From: Salinimonas marina
Lineage (GTDB): Bacteria > Pseudomonadota > Gammaproteobacteria > Enterobacterales > Alteromonadaceae
Length of the DNA: 64,000 bases
Assembly: GCF_015644725.1 (NCBI RefSeq)
Contig: NZ_CP064795.1
Coordinates: forward strand, 149,501-213,500
Reading direction: 5' to 3'
A program made the position numbers and the translations under genes. Each line of letters opens with the position of its first letter. Position 1 is the first letter of the stretch. Positions 39,715-48,172 of the stretch are shown here, piece by piece. The notes beneath the pieces are model-generated. The model worked only from the letters and a program-made list of their open reading frames with translations, was not told where the DNA came from and ran no database searches.

Positions 39715-41357
39715 TTAATTCAGTGATTTTCCTGATCTCACACTTTGGACAGGAAAAACGATAACAAATTCCACGCCATTTCCGGCGTCGCTGGAAAGCG
39801 TAATTGAACCATTTAATGCCTGGGTTACCAGATTGTATACAAGATGCATGCCCAATCCTGAGCCGCCCTGTCCTAACTTAGTTGTGACAAATGGGTCGAA
39901 TATGCGACTTTGTATGTCTACAGGAATTCCCTGTCCATTGTCCCGGTATACAATCTTTAGTGTCTGGGCTGAATTCATTTCAGCCGTGATATCTATAGTT
40001 CCGGCTTCGATTTGTTCAAAGCCATGGACTACGGAATTGATGATCAGGTTGATCAAAATTTGGTTTATCGGGCCTGCTTTTGATTCAACGATCAGGGTAG
40101 GGTCACATATTACGTTAATAGTATGACGATGTTGCTTCAAACGCGGCCCCAGCGACACTAGTATCTCATTAATTAACTGTGAAACGCAAAAGGTTCGCGG
40201 GGTTTCAATCGATTGATCAACGGCAACCTGCTTAAAACTGGTTACCAATTCAGCCCCGCGTTGTAAATTACGATAAATAAGCTGTAAGTTTTCTTCGCTG
40301 TTGCTTAAAAATTGTCCCAGACTGCTGGCTTTAAGGGTTTTTTGTGAAAAATCCTGCTGCACCTGATGTAGTTCATCAAGCATCATGGTAGAAGCGGTGA
40401 TACCCAGCCCAATGGGGGTGTTCACTTCGTGGGCCACCCCGGCCACCATGTCCCCCAGCGAGGCCATCTTTTCATTCTCAATCACCTGGCGCTGGTACTG
40501 ATGTAATTTCTCTAAGGTTTCAATGAGCTCCTGATTGGCTTTTTTCAGGGCCTGGGTGCGCTGCTCGACAATCTCTTCAAGCTGACTGTTTAATGTCTTG
40601 TGCTGAGCTTCGGTAGCATCCTGTTGATTGACCAGCTCCTGCATGCGGATAAGCAGGGCGTTGATAACATCGGTTAACTGCTGTAACTCGCCGATAGCCG
40701 GTGGGTCAAGCGGGGGGGGTATTGACGCAATCTCAATTTTTGCCATAGCGACTGTGTCAGGCCAGTGATAGGCTGCGCCACCATGGCATAACAGCGCCAC
40801 GCCAATAGCGCACTGAGCAGCAACATACACACCAGCAGTATGGTGAAAAATAGCAGTGTCTGGCCGGCGATGGCAAACAGCGACGGAATTGAAGCCTGAA
40901 CGTAAAGATACCCGACATAATGATTATCATGTTTAATCGGTTGCACAAGATAGATGCGATTGTCTTTAAATGAGGGGGTTTTAAGTTCTCGCAACTGTGG
41001 TGCGGTTAGCGTGGGGCGCGCCTGGCCAGCAGGTTTAAAGCCGCCCAGGTATGACAGACCTGGCGATTGCGCCGTGGCATAGCCGTAAACATGCAACTGT
41101 TCAATTGAAGTTGGGGGGCGGGCCGGCAATAAAGCGCGGTCAACAGCAAGCGGCGCGCCTTCGAGCAATTGTGGGCGCAGCGACTGAGCCAGCAGCTCGG
41201 TCAGGGTGATCAGCGAGTCGCTGAGGGCACTGCGGTAGACATTTTGTTGCTGCCATAGTGCTACCGCGGCGGTGATGACCAGGGTCAGCGTACACAAACC
41301 GATTCCCAGCACCACCAACAGTGAGCGTAATGAAAAGCGCCGCGTAGAAGTTGTCAT
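39715..41357 (-). CDS. membrane sensor histidine kinase (one frameshift)
   Basis: A two-component sensor kinase of about 547 residues after repair. The frame breaks in the G8 run 40712-40719; one added base joins LWQKLRLRQYPP to PLDPPAIGELQQL. Helix 1 (LRSLLVVLGIGLCTLTLVI) and helix 2 (LLFFTILLVCMLLLSALLA) flank a periplasmic sensor of about 120 residues. A coiled coil leads to the H-box GDMVAGVAHEVNTPIGLG. The ATPase domain has an N-box (LIINSVVHGF) and G-boxes DNGQGIP and GGSGLGMHL. It is 144 bases upstream of arcA on the same strand. It is not ArcB: it has no PAS, receiver or Hpt domain. Whether it phosphorylates ArcA is open. Confidence 0.85.
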
Positions 41358-41407
41358 TCGTCAGTGGTCTGGCCGGGCCGTGCGACTGCATAAATGATTA
41401 CGGTAAA

Positions 41408-42838
41408 TCAGACTGGCCATAGCTGTTGATACAACGCCTGATAGTCGTTGGCAGCCGTTTGCCAGGTAAACCGGGTATGCATGGCCCGCTGCTGCATTTG
41501 CCGAAAGCGTTCAGGATGCTCATAGTAAAATAGTAACGCCCGGCGGATACAGGCCAGCAAGCCTTCAGGCGAGGGCAGGGAGAACACAAATCCGGTGGCA
41601 TTAGCAGCATCGTCCTTGGGGTCGATAACGGTGTCTTTAAGCCCCCCTACGGCACGCACAATAGGTAATGTGCCATAAGCCAGGCTGTACATCTGATTCA
41701 ATCCACATGGCTCAAACTGGGATGGCATCAAAAAGAAATCCGCACCAGCTTCGACCAGGTGAGCATACTCGGTGCTAAAGCCATTAATAAAAGCAAACTG
41801 AGTCGGATGATTCTGGGCGTACTCGCCCAAATCCATACACACTTTCGGATCACCGGTACCTACAATCACCAGCTGTACATTGTGGTCCATCAACTCATCT
41901 AACACCGGTAACAAATAACCAAATCCTTTTTGCTCGGTGAGTCGGCAGACCATGCCGATGAGGGGCGTGCCGGATTTTTCGGCCAGGCCGGTTTTGTGCT
42001 GTAACACCTGCTTGCAGTGCTGTTTAGGGCCAACATCATCGGCGCTGTAATTTTTTGGCAAAAAGGGATCGGTAGCCGGATTCCACTGGGTATAGTCGCA
42101 GCCGTTCAGGATGCCAGATAAATCCTGCTGGCGGGTGACCAGACGGTGATGCAGCCCATGACTGCCTAAGTCGGTCAGCAGTTCCTGGGCGTAATTGGGG
42201 CTCACCGTAGTAATTTTATCGGCAAACTCAATACCGGTTTGCAGCATATTGATGTAACCGCCATGAACCTGCGACAGGATCCCACGGTGGTGACGTAAAA
42301 AAGGAATTGTCTCCAGCCGGTGCACACCCTGAAAGGCAGCATTATGGATGGTGAACACACTTTTGGTATTGGCAAATTCACCCGTACCGTCGTGCTTTAA
42401 CAAAAACGGCAACATCGCTGTATGCCAGTCATGACAATGTATAATATCCGGGGCTAACGCCAGGGACTGCATTGCCATTAACGCAGCACCACAAAAAAAG
42501 CTGAAACGCTCACCATTGTCAGAGTAAGCTTCGTAGGTATTGCTGTACAGATCAGCGCGATCGAAATAAGGCGGATAATCGATAAAGTACACATCAATAC
42601 CGTTCCAGTTGAGCTGCCGAATATCAAAATGATACACCGTGCTTTCTGCAAACAGGGTTTGCTGAGGACAGGCGGTCGCTAAATCAAACTGTTGCCGGAT
42701 ACTTTGATAGTAGGGCATGACAATTGCCACGTCGTGGCCCGCTGCCTTTAACGCCAGGGGCAGCGCCTTGCCCACATCAGCCAGTCCGCCGGTTTTAACC
42801 AGCTCTTCTACCTCTGAAATCGTAAAAATTATTTTCAC
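41408..42838 (-). CDS. glgA: glycogen synthase GlgA
   Basis: Transfers glucose from ADP-glucose to the growing alpha-1,4-glucan. A GT5 enzyme of 476 residues (E. coli 477). The N-terminal ADP-glucose site KTGGLADVGKALP is present. In the C-terminal lobe are GMVCRLTEQKGFGYLLPVLDEL and MPSQFEPCGLNQMYSLAYG (catalytic Glu). The start is GTG at 42838 with gagg eight bases upstream. No other glg gene is in the window, so it is separate from the usual glgBCAP operon. The histidine kinase starts 50 bases downstream on the same strand, possibly on one transcript. Confidence 0.95.
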   Translation of the reverse strand: MKIIFTISEVEELVKTGGLADVGKALPLALKAAGHDVAIVMPYYQSIRQQFDLATACPQQTLFAESTVYHFDIRQLNWNGIDVYFIDYPPYFDRADLYSNTYEAYSDNGERFSFFCGAALMAMQSLALAPDIIHCHDWHTAMLPFLLKHDGTGEFANTKSVFTIHNAAFQGVHRLETIPFLRHHRGILSQVHGGYINMLQTGIEFADKITTVSPNYAQELLTDLGSHGLHHRLVTRQQDLSGILNGCDYTQWNPATDPFLPKNYSADDVGPKQHCKQVLQHKTGLAEKSGTPLIGMVCRLTEQKGFGYLLPVLDELMDHNVQLVIVGTGDPKVCMDLGEYAQNHPTQFAFINGFSTEYAHLVEAGADFFLMPSQFEPCGLNQMYSLAYGTLPIVRAVGGLKDTVIDPKDDAANATGFVFSLPSPEGLLACIRRALLFYYEHPERFRQMQQRAMHTRFTWQTAANDYQALYQQLWPV

Positions 42839-42865
42839 AACACAAACCTCAACCAGGAAAGCGAC

Positions 42866-42895
42866 AGTAACCCAACATTACTGAGCCGGGTTACT
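42866..42895 (-). other. inverted repeat in the glgA leader
   Basis: A perfect 8-bp inverted repeat, agtaaccc / gggttact, with a 14-base loop, lies 28 bases upstream of the glgA start. It could be an operator or a leader hairpin; there is no known match. A smaller hairpin, gcagg-aaaa-cctgc, is at 42902-42915. Confidence 0.3.
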
Positions 42896-42969
42896 AAAGG
42901 TGCAGGAAAACCTGCTCACTTTTTCGCTATTCTTCCTTATCTGATTCAGGCTGCGCCGGGAGCAAACTG

Positions 42970-44052
42970 CTAAGCTAACACCAGATAAACCGAAAATCGG
43001 GAGGTCTGGGCTAATGTGCGTACCTGCGAGAATTGCTCAGCCAGTAAACCAGGATAGGGAAGAAAACGATTCGCAACCATATACAGTGAGCCGGATTTTG
43101 CCAGTATTCGGCGCGAGTCACTGATAAAGCGCTTAGTGATACTATAATCTGTTTTTATCCCCGTATGAAAGGGCGGGTTAGTGATTATATGATTAAACTG
43201 GCTATCTACCCCGTGCAAACCATTTGCTGCAATCAGGGTGCCGGTGAGTTGATTGGCTTTCAGGGTGCGCGCCGCGCAATAAAGCGCCAGGGCACTGACA
43301 TCCAGCAGCGTCACATCAAAATGAGGATACTGTTGTTTTAAATGCGCGCCGATTACCCCGGCACCACAGGCAAAGTCCAGTACCTTGTTGCGTAAGGAAG
43401 AGGGCAGTTTGTGCAGCAGCAGTTCGGTACCGTCGTCCAGTTCGTTGTGACTGAACACGCCGGGCATGGAGACGACGTCTAATTCGGTGTCAGCAATGGT
43501 GAAGGTATTGGACTCAATCCAGTCTGTGGGTGCAAACGCCACCGGGTTTTCAAGATGGGTGGTGAGCAGGCTGCAATGACGCGCAGAATCCACTTTTTCG
43601 GTAGTACCATAGCGCTGCGTCAGTTTATCTGCGCTTTTGATACCGCCTTTATTTTCGCCCACCAGATGAATGCGTCCGCCCGGGGTTAACACACTGGCCG
43701 CCATTTGTAGCAGCATCGCCAACTGTGCTTTGGCCTTAGGCAAATAAATAAGCACATCGGTAAAAGATTTTTTCTTGTCCACAAAGGGCGTGAACAAATG
43801 TAAATGCTTACCAACTTGCTGTTGTAAACAAAATCCTACGTCACTTGTGGCTACATCGCGGCTATCAAGTGACTGGGCGGCAATCGAGCCGGCGCTTTCT
43901 GAAAAAACATCAAAATACTGATGCAGGATTGCTAGCGGTCGGTGGGTAAGAAGATCGGTAAAGTACGCATCCGCCGGGTTAATAAGTAACCACTCACCTT
44001 CATCAAACAGCTCGAGGTTTCTTTCCAGTAACTGACTTTGTGCACTTAACAT
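42970..44052 (-). CDS. rsmC: 16S rRNA m2G1207 methyltransferase RsmC
   Basis: Methylates N2 of G1207 of 16S rRNA in the 30S subunit, using SAM. A 360-residue protein with a degenerate N-terminal methyltransferase-like domain and a catalytic C-terminal domain. The latter has the SAM motif VLDFACGAGVIGAHL and the active-site ITNPPFHTGIKTDY (NPPF). E. coli RsmC has 343 residues. The ATG at 44052 overlaps the trmB stop (tgATG form), so the two rRNA/tRNA methylase genes are translationally coupled. Confidence 0.93.
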   Translation of the reverse strand: MLSAQSQLLERNLELFDEGEWLLINPADAYFTDLLTHRPLAILHQYFDVFSESAGSIAAQSLDSRDVATSDVGFCLQQQVGKHLHLFTPFVDKKKSFTDVLIYLPKAKAQLAMLLQMAASVLTPGGRIHLVGENKGGIKSADKLTQRYGTTEKVDSARHCSLLTTHLENPVAFAPTDWIESNTFTIADTELDVVSMPGVFSHNELDDGTELLLHKLPSSLRNKVLDFACGAGVIGAHLKQQYPHFDVTLLDVSALALYCAARTLKANQLTGTLIAANGLHGVDSQFNHIITNPPFHTGIKTDYSITKRFISDSRRILAKSGSLYMVANRFLPYPGLLAEQFSQVRTLAQTSRFSVYLVLA

Positions 44053-44771
44053 CAGGCGTTACGCTCGTAAATCAGATCCCATACGCCGTGGCCAAGCTTT
44101 TGGCCGCGTACTTCGAATTTGGTAATCGGGCGGTATTCAGGGCGAGGCACATAATCGCCGCTTTCAGCGGTATTGGTATAGCCTTCAGCCTGATTCATTA
44201 CTTCGGCCATATGCTGGGCATAGTTTTCCCAGTCAGTGGCCATATGAAAATGGCCGCCCATGGTCAGCCGGGTGCGAACCGTCTCTACAAATTCAGGTTG
44301 CACGATACGCCGTTTGTGGTGACGTTTTTTGTGCCAGGGATCGGGAAAGTACAATTGCAGCCGACTTAAAGACCCAGGCGGTAACATGTGTTTAAGAACT
44401 TCCACCGCGTCGTGCTCCATCACCCGCAGGTTGGTGAGCCCGCGTTCGCCGGCTTCGGCCAGGGCCGCGCCTACGCCAGGTCGATGCACTTCAATTCCGA
44501 TAAAATTTTGTTCAGGAGCGTTGGCGGCCATCTCTACCAGAGACTTACCCATACCAAAACCAATTTCCAGCACCACAGGGGCGTCGCGGCCAAAAACCTC
44601 GGTCAAATCAATCGGCTCACCGGTGTATTCGATGCCCATAGTAGGCCAGTGATCTTCCAGCGCTTTCGCCTGGCCCCGGGTTAAGCGGCCTTCGCGCTTA
44701 ACAAAGCTTCTGACTTTGCTGACATAAACCCCGGCAGCGGCGGCTTCCTGTTCGTTTTTGTATTGACCCAT
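44052..44771 (-). CDS. trmB: tRNA (guanine-N7-)-methyltransferase TrmB
   Basis: Forms m7G46 in the variable loop of tRNAs. 239 residues, equal to E. coli TrmB. Visible motifs: [17 protein letters not shown] (SAM site), [16 protein letters not shown] and [19 protein letters not shown], the signature active-site block. A basic N-terminus and a C-terminal [17 protein letters not shown] complete the family. Upstream gene of the trmB-rsmC pair. Many relatives carry mutY and yggX divergently nearby, as here. Confidence 0.96.
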   Translation of the reverse strand: MGQYKNEQEAAAAGVYVSKVRSFVKREGRLTRGQAKALEDHWPTMGIEYTGEPIDLTEVFGRDAPVVLEIGFGMGKSLVEMAANAPEQNFIGIEVHRPGVGAALAEAGERGLTNLRVMEHDAVEVLKHMLPPGSLSRLQLYFPDPWHKKRHHKRRIVQPEFVETVRTRLTMGGHFHMATDWENYAQHMAEVMNQAEGYTNTAESGDYVPRPEYRPITKFEVRGQKLGHGVWDLIYERNA

Positions 44772-44915
44772 AATGACTGTACGATGGCATAAAAGTGTGA
44801 ATGTAGCGCATTATCCAGCCTGGCCGGGACAATGCAAGAACATTGCAGTTATCCTGCTCTGCGCATGGGGGCAGTGGCGGGCAGTGCCTGAGTAATCTAG
44901 CCGGCGCCACTTAGC

Positions 44916-45614
44916 TTAGGCCAGAATTTGTCCCAGGGCAGAGCTTACTTCATCAGGACGCTCCAGCAGCATCATGTGGGCAGCCTGTTCAATTGAATAT
45001 AAGGTGCAATTATTCAGGTTAGGGGTAATGGCACTGATAAGCTCATACCGGGCAATAAGATCCTGACGAGCCGCAATCAGGTTAATGGGAAAGGCTGCTT
45101 GTCGCAGCTGTGGGGTCAGATCCTGGCGGGGCGTGGTACTTTGGATGTGAGCCAGTAGTGTGCTACTGCCAAGATCCTGCGCCATCTGTTGCATCACGCC
45201 GGCGACCAGTGGCTCCTGCACAAAATCAGGGGCCACAAATTGCGCAGTGTAGGCCGGGGTTTGCGTGACCGGCTGACCTTTTTGTAAGGCTGAAACAAGC
45301 TCCTTGCGGCGTTTCAATTCGTCGGTTCCCAGACCTTCAGGGTTATAGCCTATCAGGGTGAGCGACGCTACCCGCCCCGGGTTTTGCAGGGCCCAGGTAG
45401 CGGCCACATAACCGCCCATAGAAAAGCCAATGACATGGACTTTTTCATCCGGCAGCACCCGGTCTCCGGTAAGCGCCAGCATATCATCGAAACTGCTGGC
45501 CCATTGCAAGGGCACATAGCGGCGTTGCGGTAAGGCTAATTGCCGCCAGACCGGCAGCCAGATTCGCTCATCACATAACATTCCTGGTAAAAATAAAACC
45601 GGTGCGTCTGTCAC
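44916..45614 (-). CDS. alpha/beta-fold hydrolase
   Basis: A 232-residue alpha/beta hydrolase of the MenH/BioH-like size class. It shows LFLPGMLCDERIWLPVW (oxyanion region), the nucleophile elbow GFSMGGYVAATWAL (Ser) and a late AAHMMLLERPDEV (catalytic His). The start is taken at GTG 45614, with ggagg four bases upstream. An ATG 12 codons earlier would add a segment without hydrolase character. It is divergent from mutY with 79 bases between starts. The substrate is unknown. Confidence 0.78.
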   Translation of the reverse strand: MTDAPVLFLPGMLCDERIWLPVWRQLALPQRRYVPLQWASSFDDMLALTGDRVLPDEKVHVIGFSMGGYVAATWALQNPGRVASLTLIGYNPEGLGTDELKRRKELVSALQKGQPVTQTPAYTAQFVAPDFVQEPLVAGVMQQMAQDLGSSTLLAHIQSTTPRQDLTPQLRQAAFPINLIAARQDLIARYELISAITPNLNNCTLYSIEQAAHMMLLERPDEVSSALGQILA

Positions 45615-45693
45615 GCGCCCTCCATATCTCCTGACACAATAGACAGGCATGATATCATAGCCATCAGCGTTTCAGACTCAACGATATGGCTTA

Positions 45694-46736
45694 ATGACAG
45701 ACTCCTTTGCAAACCGAGTACTCAATTGGTACGACCAACACGGGCGGAAACATCTGCCCTGGCAACAGCAGGCCACACCGTATCGCGTGTGGATATCGGA
45801 AATCATGCTCCAGCAAACCCAGGTCACAACGGTTATCCCTTACTATCAGCGCTTTATGGACTCTTTTGCCGATGTACAGGCATTGGCCGGGGCGCCGGTG
45901 GATGAGGTTCTGCATCACTGGACGGGACTGGGGTATTATGCGCGGGCGCGCAATCTGCACAAAGCGGCCAAAGCGATGGTGGAACACCACGATGGTAAAT
46001 TTCCGCAAACCCTGGAGCAGGTAATGGCGTTGCCGGGAATTGGTCGTTCCACCGCCGGCGCGGTGCTGTCGCTGGCCTGTGAACAGCGCCACGCGATTTT
46101 AGATGGCAACGTCAAGCGCGTGCTGGCGCGTTATTACGCCATAGACGGGTGGCCTGGCCAAAAAGCGGTAGAAAACACCTTATGGTCACTAGCCGAACAG
46201 AACCTTCCGCAGCAGCGCTGTAAAAATTATACCCAGGCGATGATGGATTTGGGCGCGATGGTGTGTACCCGCAGCCGACCAAAATGTGATGAGTGTCCGC
46301 TACAGAGCGATTGCCTGGCTTATGCTCAGGGCAAGCAAACAGACTATTCAGGCAAAAAACCAAAAAAAGACAAGCCGGTGAAAACCACAAACCTGGTGGC
46401 GCTACTGACCGATGGCCAGATTTATTTGGTACAGCGACCACTATCGGGCTTATGGGGGGCTTGTATGGCTTTATCGAAACCGAGCAGCCGGTTGAGGTGA
46501 TTGCGCAGCAATACGGGCTTAGCGATTTTAATCAACACACCCTGAACAGCTTCAGACATACATTCAGTCATTTTCATCTGGATATTACCCCGGTGCTGTT
46601 GATAGCACAGCAGACCCACGCCCATCAGGTGAAAGAAGACGGCTCATCGCGCTGGTTCCCCTTACACGAACCGGTTGAAGTAGGATTGGCCGCCCCCACC
46701 AAGAAAATAATCGAACAAATTCAGCGTATGCTGTAA
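45694..46736 (+). CDS. mutY: A/G-specific adenine glycosylase MutY (one frameshift)
   Basis: Removes adenine mispaired with 8-oxoguanine. The catalytic domain shows [19 protein letters not shown] (catalytic Glu), [16 protein letters not shown] (helix-hairpin-helix), [12 protein letters not shown] (Asp) and the [4Fe-4S] cysteines near [17 protein letters not shown]. The frame breaks in the G6 run 46454-46459. One added G joins RPLSGLWGG to [13 protein letters not shown] and restores the MutT-like 8-oxoG recognition domain. The total is 347 residues (E. coli 350). As sequenced, the gene would lose this domain and be a mutator allele; a sequencing error is likelier. yggX follows 33 bases later, the usual pair. 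Confidence 0.94.
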
Positions 46737-46769
46737 ATTCGCACTTTAATCGCCTAAAAGGAATCCGCC

Positions 46770-47042
46770 ATGAGCAGAACCGTACATTGTCAGCGCCTGA
46801 ACAAAGAAGCCGAAGGACTGGATTTTCAGCTTTACCCCGGCGAACTGGGCAAACGTATCTTTGATAATATTTCTAAAGAAGCCTGGGCTGACTGGCAAAA
46901 AAAGCAAACCATGCTGATTAATGAAAATAAACTCAATATGATGGAACCGAATGCCCGTAAATTTTTAGAAGAACAAATGGAAGGGTTTTTGTTTCGGGGT
47001 GAGGAACCGACCATTGAAGGCTATGTTCCGCCTGAAAAATAA
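46770..47042 (+). CDS. yggX: Fe(II)-trafficking protein YggX
   Basis: A small cytoplasmic protein that protects iron-sulfur clusters from oxidation; part of the SoxRS response in enterobacteria. 90 residues (E. coli 91), with the conserved Cys7 in [16 protein letters not shown], then [17 protein letters not shown] and the C-terminal EGYVPPEK. Aaaagga precedes the ATG. It lies 33 bases after mutY, whose own iron-sulfur cluster makes the pairing logical. Confidence 0.96.
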   Translation: MSRTVHCQRLNKEAEGLDFQLYPGELGKRIFDNISKEAWADWQKKQTMLINENKLNMMEPNARKFLEEQMEGFLFRGEEPTIEGYVPPEK

Positions 47043-47101
47043 GCAAAATAGCCGCTATCGAACAGAATGTGTGCAAACGGTAAAAACTTTTAAAAAAACG
47101 G

Positions 47102-47130
47102 TTGACTTGAAGGCCGGAAATCCGTTTAAT
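47102..47130 (+). promoter_or_regulatory. sigma-70 promoter of tRNA-Phe
   Basis: TTGACT (-35, 47102-47107) and TTTAAT (-10, 47125-47130) are 17 bases apart. A GC-rich discriminator, gcacaccc, follows, as in stringently controlled stable-RNA promoters. It lies about 50 bases upstream of the tRNA. Confidence 0.75.
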
Positions 47131-47179
47131 GCACACCCACAGCGAGAGAGGCAGTGATGCCAAAACGCTAACCAGTTTT

Positions 47180-47255
47180 GCCTCGATAGCTCAGTTGGTA
47201 GAGCAGCGGATTGAAAATCCGCGTGTCCCTGGTTCGATCCCGGGTCGAGGCACCA
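47180..47255 (+). tRNA. tRNA-Phe (GAA)
   Basis: 76 bases including an encoded CCA. The acceptor stem is gcctcga / tcgaggc. The anticodon arm gcgga-ttgaaaa-tccgc gives anticodon GAA. The T arm is ctggttcgatcccgg with the standard ttcgatc loop. A strong promoter lies upstream and a terminator ten bases downstream. Two further copies of its 3' end follow (47331 and 47453). Confidence 0.98.
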
Positions 47256-47265
47256 TTATTCGAAG

Positions 47266-47296
47266 AGCCCTGAACAGAAATGTTCGGGGCTTTTTT
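47266..47296 (+). terminator. Rho-independent terminator of tRNA-Phe
   Basis: An 11-bp stem, agccctgaaca / tgttcggggct (one G-U pair), with a gaaa loop is followed by a run of T, ten bases after the tRNA CCA. Confidence 0.93.
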
Positions 47297-47330
47297 GATC
47301 TTAACGGTTGTAAAAACCCGGGAAGATAAT

Positions 47331-47418
47331 GGCGTGTCCCTGCGGTAGCCCCGCGCGTTGCGAACCCGGGTCGAGGCACCATTCTTAGAAGCCCTTGCAG
47401 CAATGCGAGGGCTTTTTT
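47331..47418 (+). repeat. tRNA-Phe 3'-end plus terminator repeat, copy A
   Basis: An 88-base unit. It begins with gcgtgtccct, as in the tRNA anticodon-stem/variable region. It carries a foreign 22-base insert where the 5' part of the T arm should be. It resumes with cgaacccgggtcgaggcacca (one mismatch to the tRNA 3' end) and ends in the hairpin agcccttgca / tgcgagggct with six T. It cannot fold as a tRNA. It differs from copy B at only two positions. Confidence 0.88.
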
Positions 47419-47452
47419 GTATCTGTTGCTTTATTAGCTTTGGGAACACGCT

Positions 47453-47540
47453 GGCGTGTCCCTGCGGTAGCCCCGCGCGTTGCGATCCCGGGTCGAGGCA
47501 CCATGCTTAGAAGCCCTTGCAGCAATGCGAGGGCTTTTTT
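47453..47540 (+). repeat. tRNA-Phe 3'-end plus terminator repeat, copy B
   Basis: Second 88-base unit, 86 of 88 bases identical to copy A. Its last part before the terminator, 47483-47503, is identical over 21 bases to the 3' end of the real tRNA including CCA. The period between units is 122 bases. Each unit has its own Rho-independent terminator. Confidence 0.88.
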
Positions 47541-47544
47541 GTTT

Positions 47545-48172
47545 CTACTATCCTGTCTCTTTCCCAGAAAAAAAATCACTGCAGCCATCAGCAATGAGTA
47601 AAGTCATAACTTCCGAATTGCCCACGCCCACTGCATCTCTTATTTGAGCGCCCCCGCCTTCAAAGCCAGCGACCGGCTGATTGAGGTAGTAACTGGCACA
47701 GATAGAAATGTCATGAATACCGCCTTGCCGTTCGAAAAAGGCACAAGTTGATGCTAAGGGAGGCCAGCGGTAAAACTCCAGTTTGCGGGCCGTGGTCAGC
47801 AAAATACTGTTATTAAAGGCTGCGCCAAAGCCCCTATTTTTTTAAAGAAACCAAAGTCTTTTTTAGCGTATTGCAAGCACTTTTTTCTAAAAGATATGTA
47901 AGATTATGCATTTATGAACTTAGGTATAAAACCAAAAACCTGCCGGATCATTCTGCAAGAATGGGCGCTCTCACCACCTACCAATGCCCCAGGTGTAGTC
48001 TTTATCTTGTTGTTATTAAGGGATTTTTGCAAATGGTTTGCAAAATATATTGTCTATCCACTTTAAGCCTGAAAATCAGCTTTGACCCCCAAATTATCAA
48101 AAAGGCTAATAGACTATTTTACTGGCTCGCTTATGGTTCGCGCAGTTATTCGCAAAATAAGTAATTGTGTAA
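47545..48172. other. 628-base region without a recognisable gene
   Basis: Between the tRNA-derived repeats and the giant surface-protein gene. It becomes AT-rich from about 47830. A minus-strand reading frame (47548-47802, 84 residues, containing YYLNQPVAGFEGGG) looks somewhat protein-like but has no recognised family and no clear ribosome binding site, so it is not called. It may be a remnant of an integration event at the tRNA, plus the promoter of the next gene. Confidence 0.4.

Noticed and set aside
47191..47594. Minus-strand reading frames across the tRNA repeats
   Set aside because: They arise from repeated tRNA/terminator sequence; their similarity to each other reflects DNA repeats, not protein families.
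47548..47802. 84-residue minus-strand open frame
   Set aside because: Somewhat protein-like, but no recognised family and no convincing ribosome binding site; kept only as part of the gene-poor region.
47840..48172. Cyclic-di-GMP (GEMM) riboswitch before the surface-protein gene
   Set aside because: The conserved GEMM core sequences are not present in the AT-rich leader.
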